DNA of 44,767 nt from NCBI GenBank assembly GCA_001798185.1, contig MGRM01000029.1, forward strand, positions 1-44,767, read 5' to 3'. A program made the translations under genes and the position numbers. Below are positions 35,776 through 44,256 of the stretch, one piece after another. Below the pieces are notes generated by a model. That model had not been told where the DNA came from. It saw only the letters and a list, made by a program, of their open reading frames with translations, and did no database searches. Each line of letters starts with the position of its first letter. The first letter of the stretch is position 1. This DNA is from Deltaproteobacteria bacterium RIFCSPHIGHO2_02_FULL_44_16 (GTDB lineage Bacteria > UBA10199 > 2-02-FULL-44-16).

Positions 35776-36516
35776 ATGTCATCATCAGCACGACTCATTG
35801 AAATCTTTAGCTCCATCCAAGGTGAAGGGACACTTGTCGGAACGCCGATGACCTTTATTCGCTTTGAACAGTGCTCTTTTGGTTGCCACTACTGCGATAC
35901 GCCTGAGAGTTTCAAAAAACATGCAACTTTTCGTGTGGAGATTCCACCGCGATCAGCACAATTTCAAACTTTTCCAAATCCGGTTTCTGCTGAAACGCTC
36001 AATGAAATTCTCATCTCCTTCACAGATCCTTATATAGCAGTAACTGGCGGGGAACCCGTGGAACAAGGCGACTTCCTCGTCTCGTGGCTCCCAACAGTAA
36101 AGCACCGCAAGGTGCTGCTGGAGACAAATGGTGTTCATGCCGACGAACTCAAAAAAATTATTTACTTCATCGATATCATAAGCATGGATGTAAAACCTCC
36201 AACATCGACCGGCACAGGAAAATCATATTGGAAAGAACATGCCGCATTTCTGGATGTGGTACTTGAAGCAAAAAAGGAAATTTATTTAAAACTCGTCGTC
36301 ACAGAAAATCTCACAAATGAAGACATTGAAAATTGTATCTCTCTTATCCTAGAAAAGCGGCGAACGCCGCTGATTTTGCAGCCGGTGAGTCAAACGAAAA
36401 CTTTTCAGAAAACCGTTTCTGCACAGCGACTATATGAGATTGAGCAGAGGTGTCGCGCAAAACTTTCGGATGTTCGTGTGCTTCCGCAAATGCATAAAGT
36501 GTGGGGAGTGCTCTAA
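35776..36516 (+). CDS. queE: 7-carboxy-7-deazaguanine synthase QueE (radical SAM)
   Basis: QueE rearranges carboxytetrahydropterin to 7-carboxy-7-deazaguanine using SAM and a 4Fe-4S cluster. The cluster cysteines are C33, C37 and C40 (EQCSFGCHYCDT), the radical-SAM CxxxCxxC pattern. IFSSIQGEGTLVGTPMTFIRF precedes them and YIAVTGGEPVEQ follows; SMDVKPPTSTG is the usual later block. GAGGAG eight bases upstream supports ATG 35776. The stop overlaps the dgt start (TAATG). The 187-base gap before it is mostly the MITE-like element. Confidence 0.95.
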   Translation: MSSSARLIEIFSSIQGEGTLVGTPMTFIRFEQCSFGCHYCDTPESFKKHATFRVEIPPRSAQFQTFPNPVSAETLNEILISFTDPYIAVTGGEPVEQGDFLVSWLPTVKHRKVLLETNGVHADELKKIIYFIDIISMDVKPPTSTGTGKSYWKEHAAFLDVVLEAKKEIYLKLVVTENLTNEDIENCISLILEKRRTPLILQPVSQTKTFQKTVSAQRLYEIEQRCRAKLSDVRVLPQMHKVWGVL

Positions 36517-37661
36517 TGCGGCGCTTGCGCAAAACGTATGAAGATCATGAGCTGATAACACTCGCATCATATGCTCAGAAAAGCGGCGACAGCCGCGGAA
36601 GAAAACAACCAGAACCTGAGGATCCTTATCGCACCGCATTTCAACGCGATCGCGATCGAATTATTCATAGCCAGGCTTTTCGTCGGCTTGAATATAAGAC
36701 TCAAGTTTTCGTCAATCATGAAGGTGATTACTATCGCACGCGACTCACCCATACACTTGAAGTCGCACAAATTGCGCGAACCATTTGTCGAACACTTCAG
36801 CTCAATGAAGATTTGGCGGAAGCAATTGCCCTCGCCCACGATCTTGGTCACACTCCGTTTGGTCATCGCGGCGAAGAAGTGCTTCATCTTTTGATGAAAG
36901 ACTCTGGTGGTTTTGAACATAACCGACAAAGTTTTCGAGTTGTCACTTTTCTGGAACATCGTTACCCAGACTTCCGTGGCTTAAATCTCACGTATGAAGT
37001 CCTTGAAGGGATTGTGAAACACAGTGGAGAATTCGATAAATCAGAGATCCCCGAGTTTCCTGACAAAGGCTATCCTTCTCTCGAAGCTCAAGTGGTCGAT
37101 ATGGCCGACTCCATTGCGTATATGAATCACGATATTGATGACGGTGTAAAAGCTGGAATGATTACACTTCATCAACTGGAAAAAGTAGAGCTGTGGCAAC
37201 AATCCTTTGATGATATTGTTCGCCGTTTCCCGGACACTCCAAAAAAAGTTCAGATCAATCGTTCTATCAGTCATCTGACAACGCAACTCGTGAACGATCT
37301 CTATGATGAAACCGAAAAACGTTTAGAAAAACTTTCGTTGCAGACTCCAGAAGATATTCGGGAACGAGGAAAAGAAGTCGTTTCCGCAAGTAAGGAAATA
37401 GAAACTCAAACAGAAAATTTAATGCAATTTCTTCATGCGAATCTCTATCGTCATGAGCGCGTCGAACGTATGGCAAAAAAATCGGAAGAGGTGCTGACGC
37501 ACCTTTTCAGGAATTACGTCTCAACTCCAAGTTTACTCCCACCGTCACTTTGCAAGGTCGTAGAAAAGGGTGAAACCCCAAAGCGCGCCATCTGCGACTA
37601 TATCGCCGGCATGACCGACCGCTTTGCACTGGATGAACATGCGAAACTTATAAAGAACTAA
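36516..37661 (+). CDS. dgt: deoxyguanosinetriphosphate triphosphohydrolase-like protein (HD domain)
   Basis: This HD-domain enzyme should release tripolyphosphate from dGTP or other dNTPs. Markers are DPYRTAFQRDRDRIIHSQAF, RRLEYKTQVF, TRLTHTLEVAQIARTI, the HD pair in ALAHDLGHTPFGHRGEE, and MADSIAYMNHDIDDGV. At about 381 residues it is of the shorter type common outside enterobacteria. I chose ATG 36516 for its TAATG overlap with queE; GTG 36501 is also open. It converges on, and overlaps by four bases, the transglycosylase gene. Confidence 0.93.
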   Translation: MRRLRKTYEDHELITLASYAQKSGDSRGRKQPEPEDPYRTAFQRDRDRIIHSQAFRRLEYKTQVFVNHEGDYYRTRLTHTLEVAQIARTICRTLQLNEDLAEAIALAHDLGHTPFGHRGEEVLHLLMKDSGGFEHNRQSFRVVTFLEHRYPDFRGLNLTYEVLEGIVKHSGEFDKSEIPEFPDKGYPSLEAQVVDMADSIAYMNHDIDDGVKAGMITLHQLEKVELWQQSFDDIVRRFPDTPKKVQINRSISHLTTQLVNDLYDETEKRLEKLSLQTPEDIRERGKEVVSASKEIETQTENLMQFLHANLYRHERVERMAKKSEEVLTHLFRNYVSTPSLLPPSLCKVVEKGETPKRAICDYIAGMTDRFALDEHAKLIKN

Positions 37662-39868
37662 TCGAATTCAAAATTTTTATGAGATGAATACAAACTTTGA
37701 TGCATCCAGTAGGCGGAGAAAACTTTTTTCACGTAGAGATTGGTTTCACGATACGGAATTTCTTCTATAAATTCTTCAACTTCAAAGTTTTTCTGACGTT
37801 CAGAGCGTTTGAGCCAACGGCTTACCGCCTCTTCTCCAGCATTATAGGCAGCAATCCAGGCAACCGGTTTTTCCGGAAACATTTTCGCTAATTTCTCAAG
37901 ATAACGAACACCGTAATATATATTCGCTGAAGGTTTATACAGAAGTTCTCTATTAAAAACTTCTTCTGTTTCCTGCGGCTCTAATTTCTCCGCAGTCGTT
38001 GGCATCAACTGTAAAAGTCCAATCGCTCCGACATCGGAAAGAGCATCGGGACGAAACAGCGACTCGGCCCACATCACTGAGTAGACAAGCGCTGGATCAA
38101 GATCACTCTTTTGAAGAGCCTCAAGAACAAAAGAACGATAGGCTTGTGGATACATCTGCTGCCACACATAGATTTCAAAAGGATCTCCATTCGGGAATCG
38201 TTCTCGTATAGAACGAAAGCGATCAGACGCAATACGATAGGCATAATTATGAGCAAAATTTTCCGATGCAAGGAAGAGCACAAGAGGATCGAGCTTTGGA
38301 TGATATTCACGAAATGCATTGAGCTCGCGCGCAACTTCTTCACGCAGTCCAAGACGATGAAAAAGGAGAGCTTTTGCCAAATGAGGCGATGTAGACGCTA
38401 TTTCCTCTGGGCTTGGCAAATGGACCTGCCATACATTCGATGCCGTCATCACAGGAGTTTCAATTTTTTTATGAAGCGCTTGAAGACGATGGGACGCCAA
38501 ACCTCGATAATATCCGACCGGTTTTTCCTCCCAAAGTTCGCGATAAAGAAGTATCGCCTCTTCTCTTTTCTGAAGTTTTTCAAGCACCCGCCCTTTCCAA
38601 TAGCGGACACGATCAGAAATAGAATTTCTCTCTCCAAGAAGCTGGTCAAAAACTTCAATCGCTTCTTTATACTGACCGAGTTTATAAAGACACCATGCTC
38701 GATTCCAACGCGTGTTCATCGCCAAATCGCCATGAGGATGAAGGGTCAGCACATTCGTCAATGATCGAAGCGCATCTTCATATTTTCCCTGCACCAGTTC
38801 TAACGACGCTCGATAGTAAATTGTTTGACGTCGAGCAACAGGCGCATCTTTGTGACGTATGAGAATTTTCTGTAAAAATTGATCTGCTTTCTCGTATTGC
38901 GAATTTTTGGCATAGGTCCATACAAGCTGAGAAAGGATTTCATCCTGCAGCTCACTGTCATCTGATTCTTTTTCGATTGATTCTAAAAGCTCAAGAGCAC
39001 GCTGATACTGATGAAGACGAGCTTCACATTTGGCTAAAAGGAGCTGCGCTCTTCTTTTGAGTTTTGACGAAGAGATCGTTTCCATGAACCGAACCAAACG
39101 TTTTTTCGCTTCAACCCAAGCTCCATGTTCTTCAAAAGATTCCACAATGCGATATTGCAGCTCAGGCTCGGGAAACCACTTCTCCAGGAGCTTCGCTCTT
39201 TTCTGGGGAAAAAGAGAAAAAAGTTCATGCGCAGCAGAAAGTTCATTTTCATTTGTCGATGTCACGAGCAAGGCTTCCAGTATTTTTTTTGCGTCATCCC
39301 ACTTTCCCAAAGCAGTTACATTTTTGAAAAGAAGAACATTGATTTCTCGAAATTCAGATATCGTTTTGGCTTTTCCACGAACTTCCTCAAGGAGAAAAAA
39401 ACTTTTTTGATAGAGTCTTTGCTCAAAAAAAATTTTCGCCAAAAGTTTTTTTGCTTCATTATTCCAAACAGAATCGGGCTCTTGCTGCATAAGGAAATGG
39501 AGAATATTTCGGGCTTCTTGCCACTTTCCTTGTTGGAAAAGAAGACGTGCACGATAAAAGAAAAGATAATCTTGAAGAAGAGGAAGATTTGCTTCCTCAA
39601 GAGAAAAGAAAATATTTTCAGCTTCGACCCAGTTTCCCTGTTGATACGCGACAGAGCCAATAAGAAAAAGAAGTTCTTCTTTGCGTAACTCAGCTGTCTG
39701 TTGCAGGAGTTTTTGTGCATCCAGAAGCGCTGGGTGGAGAAATCCGGGAGAACGTAAGAGAAGATGAAGTTTTTGCTCAAGCGGCTTTTGAGGTTCGACG
39801 CGCTTGTTCATACTATGAGCAGAAGAGACAAAAAATAATAAAGAGAAAAAAATTGCAGCGAATGTCAT
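37658..39868 (-). CDS. soluble lytic murein transglycosylase with TPR-like superhelix
   Basis: The 736-residue product has a signal peptide (MTFAAIFFSLLFFVSSAHS). Many TPR-like helices follow (for example SVAYQQGNWVEAENIFFSLE and LVQGKYEDALRSLTNVL), then a C-terminal SLT domain. The catalytic Glu is E602 in YSVMWAESLFRPDALSD; GAIGLLQLMPTTAEKL and AWIAAYNAGEEAV complete the fold. It cleaves peptidoglycan glycan strands in the periplasm. The frame is open to 40027, but the extra N-terminus is translated repeat sequence, so ATG 39868 (or 39886) is preferred. Both candidate starts lie in repeat-derived DNA. Confidence 0.9.
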   Translation of the reverse strand: MTFAAIFFSLLFFVSSAHSMNKRVEPQKPLEQKLHLLLRSPGFLHPALLDAQKLLQQTAELRKEELLFLIGSVAYQQGNWVEAENIFFSLEEANLPLLQDYLFFYRARLLFQQGKWQEARNILHFLMQQEPDSVWNNEAKKLLAKIFFEQRLYQKSFFLLEEVRGKAKTISEFREINVLLFKNVTALGKWDDAKKILEALLVTSTNENELSAAHELFSLFPQKRAKLLEKWFPEPELQYRIVESFEEHGAWVEAKKRLVRFMETISSSKLKRRAQLLLAKCEARLHQYQRALELLESIEKESDDSELQDEILSQLVWTYAKNSQYEKADQFLQKILIRHKDAPVARRQTIYYRASLELVQGKYEDALRSLTNVLTLHPHGDLAMNTRWNRAWCLYKLGQYKEAIEVFDQLLGERNSISDRVRYWKGRVLEKLQKREEAILLYRELWEEKPVGYYRGLASHRLQALHKKIETPVMTASNVWQVHLPSPEEIASTSPHLAKALLFHRLGLREEVARELNAFREYHPKLDPLVLFLASENFAHNYAYRIASDRFRSIRERFPNGDPFEIYVWQQMYPQAYRSFVLEALQKSDLDPALVYSVMWAESLFRPDALSDVGAIGLLQLMPTTAEKLEPQETEEVFNRELLYKPSANIYYGVRYLEKLAKMFPEKPVAWIAAYNAGEEAVSRWLKRSERQKNFEVEEFIEEIPYRETNLYVKKVFSAYWMHQSLYSSHKNFEFD

Positions 39869-39944
39869 CCTGAACCCGAACGTCATTCCCGTAAAAGCTG
39901 GAATCTCATGAAATTCAGGAGATCCCTGCTTCCGCAGGGATGAC
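39864..39944. repeat. GTCATTCCC-type repeat, copy 3, at the start of the transglycosylase gene
   Basis: The full repeat runs from GTCATTCCCG (39882) to GGGATGAC (39944). A partial unit, GTCATCCTGAA, precedes it at 39864. The CAT inside each GTCAT is an ATG on the minus strand, so the repeat supplies both possible start codons for the transglycosylase. Confidence 0.75.
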
Positions 39945-39962
39945 CTGCTAGGCAAACAAAAT

Positions 39963-42900
39963 CTAAAACGATGTTCCGACTTGCAAGAGAAGGACGCCAT
40001 TTTTCGCACTTGTTCCAAGCGTATCATCTGTTAAATTTCCTAAACGATCTCGATTGAGAACGATAAGAGCATATCCCACTCGTCCCACAATGGGGAGTCC
40101 GTACCCAACAATAAAGTCAGCACGTAGTTCACTTCCTACTCCTAAGAAAAAATTATCAAAGAAGGTAGAAAATTTATCACTTCCCCCTTCATGCGCATTA
40201 AAAGCATTGCCATAATCAGCAAAGAAGGCACCATGCAAATTTTTAAGAAAAATGGGAGCGGTTCCAAGACCACGTTGGGGCGACGTCAGAGGAAAACGAT
40301 ATTCACTGGAAAAAAGCATGGCGCGCGTGCGAGAAAAAGAGGCTGTCGGCAAACCACGCAAAGGAAAATAAAAGAAGGAACCTCCACCTGCCATCGAACC
40401 CTCTCCGAGCGCGCCCCCGAGGCTAAAGGTTCCTTGAATCAATCGATCACCACGCGTCATGCCACCTGCGCCACGAAACGCAAGCACATGTCGGCGACCT
40501 AAATGAAGATATTCACGCCAATCGCCCACAAAAATAGTTTGTTCATTTCCACTGGCAGATCCAAGAGCTTTATCCGTTATCGACGTAAAGAAACGAACAG
40601 ATCTTCCCCCCTGTAAGCTTATGGAAGCGGGATATTCTTCTGCATCGCCATAGGCATAGACAAAACGAAATCCAGAAAAAATTCCCAAGTTTAAAAGAGC
40701 GCTTTCAGCCGCAGAAAGAGAGGTCTTCGGAAAACGATCTTCATAAAAAAAGGAGGTGGAAACTGCATGACGTCCAAAAGGAAAACTCAAAAAACCGTAA
40801 CCACTTCGTCTCTCTTCAAAATAGCGAACCGTACGTCGAACGAGATTATTATTTGAATCTTGTGTCAGAAACGTTAAGTTTCCGTAGTTCACAACTCCAT
40901 CGTTGACTCCCATTCCAACCGCCGGACGATAACGATTATAGACATAGGTACCGAAATATCCGAGATGTTGAGCATCTAAGCGATAAGAAACGCCTCCATT
41001 CCAACCATGAAACCGGAGAGCATCAGTGCCGCCCGTAAGAGCCGAAAAGATCGTCGTATCGCCGGTATAGAAAACATTGGGGGCAATAAAACGTGGGAGA
41101 AGAAGCGATTTTCCAAAAGCGTTATAGTCTTTAACGGTGTATCGACCAGTTTCGAAACCCTCCTTGGTAACGGGTCCTGCCGTCTGCGGTGTTCCGGCCC
41201 TCCCACTTATTGCGGGAGACCCTCCCGGAAGCACCTCCGACGTCACCCGATTTATGGAGTTTCGAAACTGGTCAAACGACCGGTTCTTTGTAAATCGTAT
41301 TTTTTTCAACTGATACCCTTTTGCCGTGTAGGCTTGGACAATAATTTCGCCATTGGGTTGAAGCGCCGGATGAAACACACCTGTCATCACATTGCTTATT
41401 TGTTCCACACGACCAGTCGCAACATTGAGACGATACAGATTAAAAATTCCTGTTTCGTCTGAAACATAAGAGAGATATTTTCCATCCGCAGACCAAATGG
41501 CATCTTCTTCGCGACCTTCGCGTTTCACCAAGCGTTTCAGTTGCTTTCCTTGTGCTGAAAAAAGAAAAAGCTTCCACAGTTCATTTTTCTGATGAAGGGT
41601 CACCACAAAAGTCTTTCCATTGGGAGACCATGCAGGATGAGAAAATCTGGTTTCAGAAAGATCCACCAGCGTTTTTATTTCTTTTTTATCGCGTTGATAT
41701 ATTTTCAACACATCTTTCTCTGCAGAGCCTGAGACATATAAAACCTGATTTCCGTCAGGATGAAGAGCGAGATCATGAGCGCGTTCGCCTTGAGTTAATC
41801 GAACCACTTTCTTTGTTGTGAGATTATATTCCCACAGATCATAGTACGAAGAATAACGTTTATGACTCGCCAACGCGGAAAAGATAAATCCCGATCCATC
41901 GTTAAGCCATGACAGGGCGACAGCTCCCTGCTTTTTTCGAAGCGCTTCGGTTTTTCCGGTTTCAAGATCAAGCAGATGAAGTTGAGATGCATGTTCAGGA
42001 GAAAAAACAGCATACACGAGTTTTTTTCCATCGGGGGAGAGTCGGGGAATTTTATATTGTTGATGACGCTTTGGAGTCAGAACATTTGAAAGCTCGGTTA
42101 ATTCTCCACGATTTTCTTTTTCTTGCGCATATTTTTGTTCAAGTGTTGCATGCCATTCTTTCCACAATTTGAGAAAAGATTTTCCATACACTCTTTTCGC
42201 TTGATGATTAACCATGGTCAGCAAAAGCGAATGCTGCGTGTAGTGATTGAACTGAAGAAATTTTGCTTCACCATAGGTATGAATAAGATATTGAATAAAC
42301 TTCGATCCGAAAAGATACGCCACATGATAACTGGGCCATTCCCAGCTCAGACCATCGGCTTGATTGATACCAGGGAAACGTCCTTCAACAACAGAGGTCC
42401 GAATAATCATTTCCGAAAGTGACGCGTATGTTCGTCCAAATCCGCTCTTGGAACTTTCTTCATAGGTTGCAAAACCCTCTTTCACCCATACGGGAGTAAT
42501 ACCAGCAGGAGCCACGACCTTGCCGAAGAGAAGTCGAAAGGGTTTCCAAATACCGCGGGCGGGATCGAGATGAAGAATATGCGTGTATTCATGTGTGATC
42601 AAAACACGAAGCCAATCATCATAATATGACAGACTCGATTCTGATCGTGGCGCTACCACATTGAGCGTGATCCAATTATACGGAAGAACCGTTGCAAAAC
42701 CGTTTGCTTCATCGGTGTTATCCAGCAAAACAACTTCTGTTTTCCCCCATGGCTTCCACCGAAGCTCGGGTGAAAACTTGGCATGCACCTCTTCAAAAAG
42801 GCCTGCGGCCTTTTCTGCGGTGACTTGCAGATGTAAGGGATAATTTATGTTGAAGTGTTCTGTGGTAATCGTCTTCCACTGAAGTTTCGGATCATAGCGA

Positions 42901-42968
42901 CCAGCAAAGGAAGGAAATGAAAAAAGGAGAAAAAATAAACTAAGTGTGAAGAGACGAATAAAATACAT
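39963..42968 (-). CDS. HExxH metallopeptidase-like, TolB-like propeller and outer-membrane beta-barrel fusion
   Basis: The 1001-residue product has a signal peptide (MYFIRLFTLSLFFLLFSFPSFA). A gluzincin-like domain follows with HEYTH at 126-130 and a downstream Glu at 164 (PVWVKEGFATYEES). A propeller of PD40/TolB repeats occupies roughly residues 300-560 (IPRLSPDGKKLVYAVF; DAIWSADGKYLSYVS). The C-terminal part looks like a BamA-like barrel ending in Phe (VLLLQVGTSF). It is probably an outer-membrane surface or periplasmic peptidase-like protein; substrate unknown. Residues 566-609 are encoded by palindromic element A, inserted in the linker between propeller and barrel. Confidence 0.8.
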   Translation of the reverse strand: MYFIRLFTLSLFFLLFSFPSFAGRYDPKLQWKTITTEHFNINYPLHLQVTAEKAAGLFEEVHAKFSPELRWKPWGKTEVVLLDNTDEANGFATVLPYNWITLNVVAPRSESSLSYYDDWLRVLITHEYTHILHLDPARGIWKPFRLLFGKVVAPAGITPVWVKEGFATYEESSKSGFGRTYASLSEMIIRTSVVEGRFPGINQADGLSWEWPSYHVAYLFGSKFIQYLIHTYGEAKFLQFNHYTQHSLLLTMVNHQAKRVYGKSFLKLWKEWHATLEQKYAQEKENRGELTELSNVLTPKRHQQYKIPRLSPDGKKLVYAVFSPEHASQLHLLDLETGKTEALRKKQGAVALSWLNDGSGFIFSALASHKRYSSYYDLWEYNLTTKKVVRLTQGERAHDLALHPDGNQVLYVSGSAEKDVLKIYQRDKKEIKTLVDLSETRFSHPAWSPNGKTFVVTLHQKNELWKLFLFSAQGKQLKRLVKREGREEDAIWSADGKYLSYVSDETGIFNLYRLNVATGRVEQISNVMTGVFHPALQPNGEIIVQAYTAKGYQLKKIRFTKNRSFDQFRNSINRVTSEVLPGGSPAISGRAGTPQTAGPVTKEGFETGRYTVKDYNAFGKSLLLPRFIAPNVFYTGDTTIFSALTGGTDALRFHGWNGGVSYRLDAQHLGYFGTYVYNRYRPAVGMGVNDGVVNYGNLTFLTQDSNNNLVRRTVRYFEERRSGYGFLSFPFGRHAVSTSFFYEDRFPKTSLSAAESALLNLGIFSGFRFVYAYGDAEEYPASISLQGGRSVRFFTSITDKALGSASGNEQTIFVGDWREYLHLGRRHVLAFRGAGGMTRGDRLIQGTFSLGGALGEGSMAGGGSFFYFPLRGLPTASFSRTRAMLFSSEYRFPLTSPQRGLGTAPIFLKNLHGAFFADYGNAFNAHEGGSDKFSTFFDNFFLGVGSELRADFIVGYGLPIVGRVGYALIVLNRDRLGNLTDDTLGTSAKNGVLLLQVGTSF
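41144..41273. repeat. palindromic element A, copy 2, in frame inside the fusion gene
   Basis: Outer arms GACCAGTTTCGAAAC (41144-41158) and its exact complement (41259-41273) enclose a 79-bp core from CGGGT (41171) to ACCCG (41249). Versus the copy before queA, CACC/GGTG is replaced by CGTC/GACG and CTCCG/CGGAG by CTCCC/GGGAG, preserving pairing. On the minus strand it encodes NRVTSEVLPGGSPAISGRAG and continues TPQTAGPVT without a stop. Confidence 0.85.
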
Positions 42969-43021
42969 TTGGTTGAGAATACTGATTTTTCCTTCACTCG
43001 AAAAGAAAAAATTTTATCCAA

Positions 43022-44176
43022 CTATGGCAGAGTGGAAAGCCAACTCGCAGCGCTTGCAATACGAATGTTTCCCACTCGTTTATCCACACCTGGACGCTGC
43101 ACAAGCTGCACAGCGGGGACCTGTAAACGTTCTGAAAAAGAAATCAACGAATCTTCAGGACGAACCTCGGCCAATTTTGCTTCAACCAGAAGCCACGGAC
43201 GTCGATCCTTGGTGAGACAAAAATCGACTTCTCTACGCTCACGATCGCGTAGAAACGAAAGATCAAAATCTCCATATCCTAAATCGCGCCAAAGCGAAAC
43301 CGCTTTGAAAAGATGACTCGCAACCATATTTTCAAAACGTGCGCCTTCATCTGTAACCTGCGACCAATCCCAAAGGTAAACTTTTTTCTCTTTATGAATA
43401 CTGCGGGAAATATTCGTAGTATAAGGCTTGAGCGTAAAAATGATATAAAGACGCTCCAGCACTTCAAGCCACTGTCGAACCGTGTTGTATGCAACTTGGA
43501 GATCTTCTTTAAGGCTATTGATGCTCAGGAGAGAACCGATTCGAGAAGGAAGCAGAAGCAATAAGTGCTCAACGAGCGTCAAGAGAGAAATATTGGTCAA
43601 ATCGCGAATCTCTTCTCGAACCAGCAATTCCCTTCTTTGGAGGGACCAGCGAGAATGAGCCTCTTTCGTCGCTGCAAAAAAAGGTTCAGGAAAACCTCCG
43701 AAAGTAAGTAATTGTTCAAAGCCGTCATAAGAATAGAGAGTTTCTTGTGCAATCAAGAGTTCTTCCGGTCGACCGATACGATCTGGCCGAAGGAGCTCAC
43801 CGCACGTAAAGGGATGGAGATGAAAGAGAAAATATCGGCCAACCAGACTATCACCACCTCGGCGGTAGACATCAAGCCGAGCGCTGCCAGTGACGAGCAT
43901 CTGTAAAGTGTCGCGGTATTTATCGTACGTTCCTTTAAGAAAATTTTTCCAGCGTTCATATTTATGGAGTTCATCGAGAACAACGCATTTATGGTGAATA
44001 AAGCTTTTTTTCAAAATCTCTTCACGGTCTTCGGCAAAATCCCAATTATAATATTGGCCGCCGACTCGTTGAAGGAGTTGTTTCGCAAGTGTTGTTTTTC
44101 CGACTTGGCGCGGGCCAGAAAGAAAGACCATCTTCTTCATGAGATCGCGTTCAATAAATGGGGAGAGGCTACGCAT
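43022..44176 (-). CDS. AAA ATPase with DUF4143 domain, second copy
   Basis: The 384-residue product starts MRSLSPFIERDLMKKM and has Walker A GPRQVGKTT at residues 21-29, Walker B-like CVVLDELHKYERW, and MLVTGSARLDVYRRGGDSLVGR. The C-terminal DUF4143 domain includes EIRDLTNISLL and the nuclease-like REVDFCLTKDRRPWLLVEAKL. Function is not established for the family. The ORF is open to 44206, but that ATG lies at the centre of a perfect palindrome. ATG 44176 matches the family N-terminus, and TATATAAGAAG lies just before it. The two large palindromes upstream may regulate it. Confidence 0.85.
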   Translation of the reverse strand: MRSLSPFIERDLMKKMVFLSGPRQVGKTTLAKQLLQRVGGQYYNWDFAEDREEILKKSFIHHKCVVLDELHKYERWKNFLKGTYDKYRDTLQMLVTGSARLDVYRRGGDSLVGRYFLFHLHPFTCGELLRPDRIGRPEELLIAQETLYSYDGFEQLLTFGGFPEPFFAATKEAHSRWSLQRRELLVREEIRDLTNISLLTLVEHLLLLLPSRIGSLLSINSLKEDLQVAYNTVRQWLEVLERLYIIFTLKPYTTNISRSIHKEKKVYLWDWSQVTDEGARFENMVASHLFKAVSLWRDLGYGDFDLSFLRDRERREVDFCLTKDRRPWLLVEAKLAEVRPEDSLISFSERLQVPAVQLVQRPGVDKRVGNIRIASAASWLSTLP

Positions 44177-44193
44177 GCTTCTTATATACCACT

Positions 44194-44236
44194 GAAAACT
44201 TGGCATGCCAAGTTTTCATTTAAGTATAAATGAAAA
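44194..44236 (-). promoter_or_regulatory. two overlapping palindromes upstream of the second DUF4143 gene
   Basis: 44194-44217 is a perfect 24-base palindrome centred on GGCATGCC. It overlaps a second inverted repeat, TTTTCATTTA (44213-44222) and TAAATGAAAA (44227-44236), with loop AGTA. They lie 18-60 bases before ATG 44176, next to a TATATA stretch that could serve as a -10 element. An operator role is inferred. The other DUF4143 gene also has palindromes at its start, with a different sequence. Confidence 0.5.
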
Positions 44237-44256
44237 TGAGCCACATGCAGGCACAC

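Noticed and set aside
35586-35801. Plus-strand ORF of 71 residues between the DUF366 gene and queE
   Set aside because: It consists almost entirely of the MITE-like element and overlaps the queE start.
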